Assembly (NCBI RefSeq): GCF_023078275.1
Contig: NC_062975.1
Span: 8,221,141-8,285,140 of the forward strand
Reading direction: 5' to 3'
DNA length: 64,000 nt
Origin: Leguminivora glycinivorella
Taxonomy: Eukaryota > Arthropoda > Insecta > Lepidoptera > Tortricidae
In this document: piece after piece, positions 39,201-51,200 of the stretch
Layout: every line of letters begins with the position of its first letter
Position numbering within the stretch: position 1 is the first letter of the stretch
Notes under the pieces: model-generated
Databases searched by the model: none
Seen by the model: only the letters and a program-made list of their open reading frames with translations
Told to the model about the DNA's origin: nothing
Program-made: the position numbers and the translations under genes

Positions 39201-42200
39201 TCTCGACGAATTCGCGAACTAATTAGCACAGCTTGCGTGAGGTCTTTTATAATGTTAACCAAATTCAACATTTTTTATTTTATTTTAAAGTAGGTGTTTT
39301 ATGTAAAATTTCGTAGCTATAAATTTTAACACCTTTATTCATAAACGTACACTAAAGTTATCCAGCCGATAAAGTTCGTTTGTCCCTTTCTATCACACCA
39401 ATACGTCGGAAAGGGACAACCGAACTTTATCGGCTTGATAACTTAGTGTACGTTTATGAATAACGGGGTGAGTATTACCGTATCTACTGTAAAAATGTAA
39501 TGTATACGGATTAATGAATTTAATATAGATAGGTAATTATTGATATGTGGCAAAACGAAGGAAATTGTTTACACCTTCGCAATAAGTATCTAATGATATT
39601 TTTTTAATTTACCATGTTACTTCACGTACCTACTTAGGTACTTATTTTAAAAACTCTAAAAATGTCTATTGAGTTTCTGTCGCAGACCACCATGTGGCTT
39701 CTGCATATTCTGCGCTGTGATAGAGTTGCTATAGTAGGTATGTATACATACATACATACAATCACGCCTGTATCCCATAAAGGGGTAGGCAGAACACATG
39801 AAACTACTAAAGCTTCAGTGCCACTCTTGGCAAATAAGGGGTTGAAAGAAAACGAAACTGTCGCAGACCACCATGTGGCTTCTGCATATTCTGCGCTGTG
39901 ATAGAGTTGCCATAGTAGGTATGTATATATTGTATAATAGGCAATAAGAGGCAAAAAACATATTGTGCCAAAATATTTAAAATACCTACAGTCATTTCCG
40001 AAACGTGTGAATTCATGTCAATACTTTCTTTTATCAGTATTACACGGAGTAGGTAAACGTTTCGTGGCAGCGGCAGCGCACACTGCAGAGAGCGCACGTG
40101 GACACCGGCGCGGCGCCACAGAATATATAATAGCACAAGTAAAGAAGGCCCACTGCTTTGATGTTTCCGAAATGCCGCCTTTTTAAATACCTACAACATT
40201 CTTACAAAGAAACGAGCCGCACGTGCGCGGCGTCCGGTGATAGGGTTACCAATGGATCCAAACGAATTAATACTCACATTAAATGTTATATTATTATATT
40301 CAAGTCTTGAGTACTTTCTAGGTATATACGCTGTATTTATATATTTTTGTTCAAGGTTCCACCATCACAAGCCTTATTGAACTTTTCCGTGGGACTTAAT
40401 CAGTAGTAGATCTGTATAAGAATATCTTTTGGTATTTATTTTATTCAATATGTCTATTTAATTAAGTATTAGGTATTAGCCATTCCACCCGCGGACATCG
40501 CTTAAAAAACTAAATTAGAAAGTGCGAACGTGCATTCCGTGAGAATGTGCGCCACCCCTGAGTAGGCCGCGAACTCGCGGCCACTGCTCGCGGCCGCCAG
40601 GATATACTTGTAGCGCGGCGAATGCGTCTGTGTGCGTGAGCTAGGTATGCATACAACTACAACTGCTGTAGGCACCGCCCCCCCCCCTCAGCGCGTCCTT
40701 TGCAGCGCGGCGATAATCACCTAGCCCTAAGGCCCTGGTTTCTCTGGCCCGTCACACGCGCCCGGCGGCGTTTGGATGTGAGCCGCATGTGCCGCTGTGC
40801 CACACGCTGTCGGTCGCGGGTGCGTGGGTTTTCTGACCCTTGGTCACCCGTCGTCGGCGATGGAACTCAGAAGCTCTGGTAGACTGATTTTTGAACTGTT
40901 GTGTTGTGCTCTGATCAAAATGAATGCAAAAATACTTACATTGTAATTCTTAGAGGAAGAAGATTATCCATATAAATATTGATATTACCCAAAAAAAGAG
41001 ACAGTCAAACGATATTTTTGTATGACACCGGCAAAAAGAAAGTGAAATTTTTAACTTGGTACTCAAACACTTGCATTGTAAGTAAAGTAAAATTTACATC
41101 ATATATTCGATTAAGTATATCGAAAACAGTTCACAGAAGTACAATTCATCCATTGAATTACTATGTACTAACATACTAGAAATTACACCCCAAACAAAGT
41201 CTGTGCTCCGGCCGGTAGCGCGCGGCGCATGCGTGGGGAGGTACCGTGTCATAGAGTAAGACTTGACCAATAACCACCTAGACGCGACACTCTTAGTGTA
41301 GACTTTTTTTATACTTTTTGTAAAATACTAACCCCCTTATTCATAAACGCACACTAAAGTTATCAAGCCGATAATAGTTATTTGTTATACAAGGGGGCAA
41401 AGTTGTATTTTAACGCCGAGTGTGGAATTGAAAAACGAGCAAGTGAAAGGATTCTATAGTTGAACCACGAGCGAAGCGAGTGGGTTGAGAATAGAATCCT
41501 GAACTTGCGAGTTTTTTAACACACGAGAAGTAAAATACATTTGCACCCGAGTGTAACACAAAATTTTTCCCCTCACTATAGCGAGGAAACAACAACGCAA
41601 AAAATGCGTTTATCACTGCTTCCAGTAGTTCCACAGGTAGTAAATCATCTTTGTTACTATATTCACCTACATTTATCAATTTTAAAGCAGTTAATTTGAA
41701 TTTATTCAAGGTCAAATTACTTTACCCACTAGTGGATAAAATGCGTTTTTACCCGCTGGTATTAAAGGACAAAACACGTGTTTCCGAGCTAGTGAGGGGA
41801 AAAGTTCGTTTGTCCCTTTTCGGCGTATTGGTGTGATAGAAAGGTAAGAAAGGGACAAACGAACTTTATCGGCTTGATAACTTTAGTGAACGTTTATGAA
41901 TAAGGGGGTAAGTAGTTTAATTTTAGCACTATCATACATTGTGCTATGTTTAAGTTCTACTAAGTGAAACAAAAATACATTATTGATTTTTTTCATATAC
42001 CTACTTTAATTGCCCTTGAAAAAAATCATAGGTTATTATTGTATGAAAATATCGATTACAACTCGTGTTAGAACTGTGTAGTATTCATAAGTATAACGTG
42101 AAATAAATTTAACATTTCTCTTTTATATATTACAAACAGAATATAATCACAATTACTATACTTCATTACCTACATGTCAAGTCTGTGCGATTATGATGCG

Positions 42201-45200
42201 ATTAATCTATGATTTCGTTTAACAAAATGGCAGCGATAGCTTCGCGTTTGAGGAGCGCGTCCCTTCATTGAAATAATTACTTAAATAAAGATCGATTAAC
42301 ATAGCGTGTATACTAACCGATGAAATGTGACACGTCAGTTTTATTCGATTTTCCCGTATGGCTTAAACAGCATCTTGTTGCGCAGGAAGGCATTTTTACA
42401 TATTTGTGTGCAGGCAGAAACATAAGTCCAATGGACTTATGTTTGTAGCGCAAACGTTTTGCTCGCAGTGTCCTCTCTAGTATTACCTCAATGAGTTCAT
42501 CATTATCTTTAGTGAAGTCAGTCATTTTCCATATCAAGACGCCACCCGCCGTCCGTTGCTATTGTACAAAACGAATACACACCGTCGCGTGCGGCGTGTG
42601 ACCTTCGCCCGTCGAACCACCCGCCGCCGACGACGTTTCAAAGAAACCACCCTCAAACATTTCCGAACAAAACATTCGAACGTCGTCAGTCGCGGACCCG
42701 CGTAAAAAACCACAACACGTTCTATGAACATTGGTCAAGTGCGAGTCGGTTTTCGACTTTTCCATACAAAGAACTCATGAGCGCCTGAACGACTGTGATG
42801 GCAAAGTTAACTTTTCGCACTTTCAAGACTTTACGTATATATCTCGGAAACGATAAGAGATAGAGCAAAATGGACTTCAGATTTGGGCTGTCGTTGGCAC
42901 AAATTCTATGTTTTCGTCAACAGAGACCTTTTTTGGACCGATTTGAACAAAATTTTGCTCAGTCCACTTACAAACGGTCTTAAGCGCCTCCTTTTTAGTA
43001 GGAACTTAAGTCATTTTGGCAAATGAAAAAAAAATTGAACAATTTCTAAAAAAAAAAAAAGACAGAAATGAATTTCTTTCTACCTGTCCATCACGCTTAC
43101 AAAATTTTAAGACGTTTAGTAACTGCTTGCAGCGTCAGTGAGTGAAAATCTTAATTTGAGTTTTTTCTCGTAAGTCCGACTTACGCTTGACTGTAGATTT
43201 CTAATAGGTTTTCCTGTAATCTACAGGTAGAGGGCTATCTCGTGTATTTTTTTGAAAATTTTACGCTAAGTAGTTTCGGAGATAAGGGGGGGGGGAATGG
43301 TCATTTTTTGTCTATTTTCTTAAATTACTTCTAAAGTACCAAAATTAAAAATTAAAAAAAAATATATTTCAAATGCTCATAAAATGCTCTTTCATTTGAT
43401 ATATAACACAATATAGTTTTAATAACTTTGATTTTTAATTTTCAAGTTTACCCCCCAAAAGTGACCCCTATGATTAAATTTAATTTAATTAAATTACATG
43501 TCCGTCTTTGGGCCACAGGTTTACATATGTGTACCAAATTTCAAGTAAATCGGTCCAGTAGTTTCGGAGAAATCGGCTGTAACAGAGGGACAGACAGACA
43601 CACGAGTGATCCTATAAGGGTTCCGTTTTTCCTCTTTGAGGTACGGAACCCTAAAAAACTTATAAATACAAAAAAAACTGGCCCGGGATTCGAAACCCTG
43701 GCACCTGCGATGTGTTTGCGAACATTAGACCGACCTCTTACGACTGAGCTACACCCAGCCGTTGCGCGGTCGGCGAAATTAACGACCATATTTGGCGTTT
43801 ACTAACGCGAAAGAAAAACGCATGAAATCGCGAAAATTCGCGTTTTCCGGGATCTAACGCTAAGCTAGATCGATTTTCCACCCCCGAAAACCCCTACAAA
43901 ACAAATTTCAGCGAAACCGTTAGATATATATATATATATAAATAAATTTTGTTTTCATTATTTTCTGTGTTTTTTGTTATCTAAGTTTCGTGACGCATTG
44001 GTTTTACTGTAATGTCATGCAAACATTGCTCGTTTAACGGTATAAGATTTGTCTGTGAGTTACCTCCATGTCGAGTGGTCAGAAGGCGGTCGTGAGTTGT
44101 AGTACAAATCCAATGCGTTTGAGTCGGGCGAGAGCGCGCCCAGTTGCAGTCTACTGCGTTCCTCTCGGCCGTCGCCTACGGGCCTCACGCCACCGCCCGG
44201 ACCCACTGCTGAGCGCAGTGTACCGTGACTGTAAGACCTGTAAAAAAAATTACATTTAATATATTGTTGAAGCGCTGGCTGGATGTCGTGACAGCGGACG
44301 TGCAAGAGAACAATCTTACAATTCAGGATGCCAGAGACCGGGCAAAGTGGAGAAGATTGAGCAGGAAAGCACAGACACAAACACTAGGTTGAAGAAGAAG
44401 ATATATGGTTTAAGGTAACATAATACAAATTCCTAATTGGCGACAAGACTAAATAGTACGAACATTTCGTAGTTCTTCAAACAGAAGATAAACGAGTAAA
44501 GTCCGTCGACACGACCCTGGTGCCGTAGCTGAATGGCATTTCTGTGCCGCGGAATGAAAACGAAACGCCGCTAAAGGTAATCTGGCTCTGTCGCGCCAAT
44601 ATGCAATATCGATAGAGATAGATATCTACGAGCGTTTCGTTTCGTGAGCGTTTGTGCCATTCGGCTACGTACCTCTCTATCGTCGTCGTCCCTACAATCT
44701 CGATCTTGGGCTTGTACTCCGAACAAAGTGACAGGTCTGTTCCCGGTTTACCAGAACATTATCACTGTACTGCGAGTAAAGTCCGTCAACTTGATCCGAA
44801 TTTTGGTCCGAATCCCTATAGTCGTCGTTGCAGCCCCGCTTGTGTTTTACTCCGAACGAGGTAGCAACAAGTCTGAGATGTACTCGAATACATCACTTAC
44901 TGTGAATAAAGTCCGTCGACTCGATCCCGATCTCGGTCCCGGTCTCTGTCGTCATCGTCCCGGCAGTCCCGCTTGAGCACGACCACTGGCGGTGGCTTGT
45001 GTTCCGAACGAGGAAGGGACGGTGAGCCTGGCCCTGATTTACCTAATGACAATATTCGCTTATGTTATTATCTGATTATGATTACATTTGAAAACTCTAT
45101 AATAATTTTCCATTTGATATTTTTAGTTTACATGTTGTTTGGCATTTTTGGGATTCGAATATCAGGTTATGTATGGGGAAAAAAATAAAAAAACGTATCT

Positions 45201-48200
45201 CCAGAACCGTAGCTCCTAGGACCTAGGTTCCAAAGACGAAAAGTAAGGAAATGACGCCACAAATCCCCAAAAAAAATGACAGGTCATATGCCAAACAGTA
45301 ACACCCGGTATAATAGGCTTCTTGCCTCCTAGTCGAATCAGCTTCTTTTTAAGAACTGTCAAAACGAATTTGAACGACTTGCTAATATGGAATTTATATG
45401 AAATCGAATTGAGTGACGTCACGGTCAACTCAGTTACTTTCTATATTTCTACTACCTGACTTATTAAATAGAAATTAGATTTAAAAATAACTTCTGTCCA
45501 TGTTTTTCTTATAATTATCTGATGCTTTATTTCGTGTATGGTGTCCAATATTTTATTTTAACTACAGTCAAGTTCGCTATTGGTAGGTATTGGTATTATT
45601 TTTACCTTTCCTCTGCCTCGTACAGAGCAGCAACCGCCTCGGTATCGACATGATAATAACCACGTCATCGAGCGACATCCGCCGCACATCGACGAGATTC
45701 ACCGCCAGGATCTCGTCTCCAACCTTGAGGCAGCCGCTGTTGTACACGGCAGACTCCAGAGCTATCCGTGAGATGAACACGCCGTCAGTACGCGTGCCGC
45801 CGTCGCCCTCCCGAATGTATAGGCCCAGCGTTTGGCCTGGTCGCTTCACGATTTCCACTAGTTGGACTATGTGGCGGGCATCCTGGATTAGACAATAAAA
45901 TAGTGGTGAGTGACCTACAATTTTTGAAAACAATAAAATACGTAGGTATCATAGTTTTCACACACAAACATACATGAATTCATGCCTGTATTACTGAAAG
46001 AGGTAGGCAGGGCATATTAAAGTACTCAAGTTTCAGTGCCACTACTGATGTGCCGACGGAAAGTTTCCAAAATTCTGAAATTTTCACATAGGAAAACTTC
46101 GGAAACTTTCCATACTTTGTATGGACAATTATATGGATGGAAACTTTCCATTTCATGAATTTAAATTCCTTTTATTTTTCGTGAAAGTTTCGTGAATTTT
46201 TCAAGAAATTTAAGATTGTTTTGGAAACTTTCCGCAACTTGCACATCACTAAGTACCACTCTTAGGTGGTTAAAAGAATACTAAATCGTGAGCTCATTTC
46301 CCAGACCACAATTGAACCAATATTCAACAGTCAACTTCTACGACACCCACTGGAGGAAAGGAGGTGGTACATTTTTTAACCTATCACCCCAAGATAAAGA
46401 TGATGTAGATATATTTGCTGATAGTGCCGGTGTATTTTACAGGAAACTAATAAGGTGTATAGATGTGATATAAAATATGTCTCAGATCTCATTGTTATTA
46501 ATATTTTTAATGTTTACTCAGTGTTTGTTTTTATCTCCAAAAAGTTAGCTATAATTACCACATTAAGTGTTTTGGTGTAAAAGACTTATGAAGAAAATTA
46601 CACAAGTTAACCTTGTGTAATTTTTAATAAATAAATAAGGACATACTTATAACTACTAGTAACCTTAAAATTTTAAGAAAAGTTAATATTTAATGAAAAT
46701 TACCTAATCGAAAGCAAATATTTAAAATACCGCTCAAATCTAGCCCTAAAACCCTAAAGCTTAACAAAGTGAAGTCAAGCTACAAAATAAATTCACCAAA
46801 TCTTATTCACGGAAACGTAAACTCAATTCAGAGTGAAGCTATTTATCGAATAGATCTGTCCAATCGAGTCCCAATCTATCTCCCGCATTCAAATAGGCGT
46901 ACAATCAAGCCGCGGGCTCCGCCGCAAACGCGAGTACCTCCCGACAATGCAGGGTTGTTCAGAAAGCATATTCACCGGGTACGCGTGATGTTAACCAGTG
47001 TAATCCTCAAAAAGGACTCTGTATCACCGGCAATATTAGATTACTCTTTGAACTCTTTGTAATACAGTAACTTTGTCGTTTGAAAGTATCCGGGGTCGTA
47101 TGAAAAATTTTCAAAGTCAAATCAAAGTCGGATAGTTCTGATTTTTTGCAATCGAACTTGTTTACGCTGTTTTGGCCTTGGGATGAATAATCCGAAGTTG
47201 TCACTGCAATGTCACCGTTTTCTTTCAACCCCTTATTTGCCAAGAGTGGCACTGAGCTTTAGCCTGCCTACCCCTTTATGGAATACAGGCGTGATTGTAT
47301 GTATGTATGTATGTATGTAGACAGGATTATGATAAAATTTACTAATAAATAACATTATTAGTTAATATTAACTACGTTCGATTAAAATTAACTATGTAAT
47401 GTTGTGACAGTATGTATAAATACTTATATTTAATATGACATCATACTGTTGCACTTTGACTTTGACTTCGAAAATTTTTCATTTGTCGACTCCACGGATT
47501 TTAGAACCACGGTATGCCATAAAAAGTCCTAAGCATTCACATAACATAATATACTGCCAGATATTTTTGTGGCATTTTGTTGTCTTACATATTATTGCAG
47601 GTGGCTGCAATCACTAATGCAATCCAAAGACTTCACACGGAGAGTAAACCATAAAAATAGGTTTAGCAATAAGACAAAGCAATCGCAGAACTTTTACGTA
47701 AGCCAATCAGAGAGATAATTTCATCATTGTATTGTTATATTAGGCAACAGATTAGGCAGCGTTTTCGATCAAATCTATTTCCAGCATGTCTTATTTTCGA
47801 CTTTATTAGCAAATATCGTCACATTTAATCCAAGTTTGATTAAACAAACGAGTTAATATCTAAGTCTTCCACAAAAAGCCATTCTATTTGTGGTTAAAAA
47901 TTACATGATCCGTTCAGTGGTTTTAGAATGTATGGCTATCAAAGACAGATATACATACAGCTGTCGCGGTCTGGGACTTGCATGATAAATGAAAGTTCTA
48001 GTTGCTCTGGAGAGACGGTGCCACAAAATCCTTTGTGAACAACCTGGGCGGTCTAGATTGCGTTCGCAGTGCGAGGCATTCCCGTTATCTAGGGCACCGC
48101 CGGGAACAATACGGATCACTGGAGTACCGTTCTTTCACGGGGTTCTATGCTAGGTTACGAGTCGAGTAATCGGGTCAATGGAGGGTGACGTTTTAAGGTT

Positions 48201-51200
48201 AATCTCTGGCTGAACTAACGTGTATGGAAAAACTCGCTTTGAACAAGCTTAGGAAGATTATTGATAACGATTTATATTGAATATTTAAATGGACAGTTGG
48301 GCACACCATCATGCATCCATACATTGAGGGTGTCAATTGTAAAACGAAGTTCCCTCCTCCGGTCCATCGAAGATAATAAATTTATACACACGTTGTAATA
48401 AAAAGTCTCATACCATACGTTTAACAGCCTCTGCGTAGAGTATAACACTATAGTGTGATAAACTTTATCTCATCGGTGCGTCCCTATCGTACTTACTAAT
48501 AGAGCGAAAAGGACGGCCTTACGTTATATCGTTCATCACGTGACCGTGCTTGCCTGCCTGGGAAAAAAGTCTGTTGAAAATGATATTAATTAAAGTTTAC
48601 CTGTAACGCGAAGAATTTCTTGGCGGCTTCAATATTGTTCCGGCCAACTTGTCGTATTTCCAGTATTCGAACGATCATTTCACCGCGCGCTCCACCGCCT
48701 GAAACGGAGTTTGGAAAATGTTATTCAAATCAAATTATCCCCATATAAATAAATCTAAATCAACAATTCTTATTCACCTTAAAGGGATTTCCTTTGTGCG
48801 ATTTTAAATATATTTAATCAAGCTACTAATCAGAACCACCGATTTGCAAAGTCTAAATTCAAACCGATCGTCCGGTTTCTTTTAACTTTTATTGTTCAAA
48901 ATTCAAATGTTCGGCAGCTATGTAGTTCTTTTAAAAAAACTTGTATTTAACTTTGTTGTTCATATAGACTTACTGCATTTTAACTTTGAAACACTTTTTT
49001 AAAAGTTTATTTATGACATTTTTATTTTTTTTTGTAGAAACACAATACTAACACGTTGGTATTGAATAGGTATATTAACGGATAAGTGTATAATTATCGC
49101 GGTAACAGAAGACAATATTATGTATAATTATTATTTTAGATACCTTAACCACAGATCAAATAATACTAGTACAGATACCTAATCCCATACTAAAAATGGG
49201 CGCCGTCCTAAGTATTCTAGACCTGTAGGCTAAATTTAATCCACACTCAAAGAGCTAGATGGCGCCAGTAGCCACGCGTGGCCAACAAAACTCTTATCAG
49301 TATCCTACGTCGAAATAGTCATCAAACTGCAACATCTTGCGACATCTGTTTTAGCTTTCACGCACTAAACCTATAACGTCACATGGACGTTTAAAGTCGA
49401 ACATTACTAGATGGCGTTGCCGTGCGGCTTGTATGTGTGCTCGCCGCGTACGTATAATATACTCGCTCTGTCCGCAACACATGCAAGCGGAATTGAATGA
49501 ACGAGATCCGCGGTGAATGTGATGAATATTATTATGTAAGAAATACATAAGTATAATAGCTAAGAATGTACATGTAGTAAACATAATGAACAAAATGTAA
49601 AGTACGTATTTGATAAAACATTTTCGAGAGTAATATTTTTATTCATAAAATTGTGCAAACACTGCAAACTTAATTTAAACTCCGAAACTATTTATTTTCC
49701 GAAACATGGTATGAAATGTTGTCATTACGTCCTTTTAAGTTAAAATATGCTTCCCGGTACCACAACATAGTGTAATTTAAAAATACAGATATAAAATTAA
49801 TACTTCGCAAATAAATTACGACTATAAACACATAAAATTATTAAAACACCAAGACCAGACAATTTAAGCCTGGCGTCCACTAGGCGCGCCGATCGAGCCT
49901 TGGTAACCCTTAGGCCGTTTTTACATTATCGTTTTTACATAAAAAAATCGTATTGTTTCTTACTACAAAAGGTCCTTTCTCATTGATAGATGTCGAAAAG
50001 TGAAAAGTAAAACCTTTGTTGAAAAATTTAGGTTTTTAGAAAAAAAAAACGTTTAAACTCTTTTTAAGTGCCAGTCTGAAAAAATATATTCAAAAATATA
50101 AAATACATAGTTATTTGTTATACAAGAGTGCAAAGTTGTATTTTAACGGCGAGTGTGGAATTGAAAAACGAGCAAGCGAAAGTATTCTATAGTTGAACCA
50201 CGATACACAACAACATTTTCCCTCACTATAGCGAGGAAAGTACAACGCAAAAAACGCGTTTATCACTGCTTCCAGGAGTTCCACAGGTGGTAAGACATAT
50301 CGTCATCACTAGATTCACTATATGACTATATTCAAGGTCAAATTACTTTATCCACTAGTGGGTTTTTACCTGCTGGTATTGAAGGACAAAACGCGTGTTT
50401 CCGACCTAGCGAGGGGAAAAATGCAAAAATGTAGTGTGTTTTTTGGCTGATGTGGTTAATAAATAATTATATTTGTACAATAATAATGTTTTAAAATGCT
50501 GTTGCGCTTCGCGCGACGCAAGTGCGGCGTCGCGTCGAGGTCTAGGCCCACTCCGCCGCAAATCGGCGACCGAGCGCGCATTCGTGTGCGTTCGGAAATC
50601 CTAGCCAGTCGGCAATCGTCGCGTCTCATACTTCCATATCGATAAGGTTTGATTTTGCATGCATCGCATCGGTCGTGCATGTAGCAAATGTCGGAAGGAT
50701 TTCAAAGGCAAAAATCAAAGATGGCGGCTTCAATGTATGGGATATCGGTCCTACATCCGATATCGGATCGGATAATGTGAAAACGCACTAACGGTTAATG
50801 CTTAGGCCGTTTTCACATTATCCGATCCGATATCGGGTGTCAGATCGACATCCTACATCCGATAAACGCTTCCGATAGTGTCGGATGTACAGTCAACCAA
50901 TTGGAACCCTAGGCCACTCTACAACCATGTCAAAATGACAAGCAGTAAGAGGTTTCTTACAATCTGATTTATAACGTTACTATGACATAGTTCTACAGTG
51001 GCCTAGGGTTCCAATTGGTTGACTGTAGGTCCGATAAAAAGCATTGTTCCAAATCAATGAAGTATGATTTTGTATCAAAAAGTATTTAAAAAATGTTTTA
51101 TATTTAATAATTATAAGCACTATATTCCAAATATTATATTGTAAAATTAAAATAACGGCATAAAAAATACTCAAGAGTGTCAGGCAAAATAAATAATTTT

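Noticed and set aside
43683..43765. Functional tRNA gene on the minus strand
   Set aside because: Box motifs are present but the acceptor stem does not pair convincingly and it is embedded between repeats.
48661..48719. Frameshift at the start of exon 3
   Set aside because: The apparent TGA disappears when the exon 2 donor is moved 4 nt downstream, which restores phase, so no mutation is needed.
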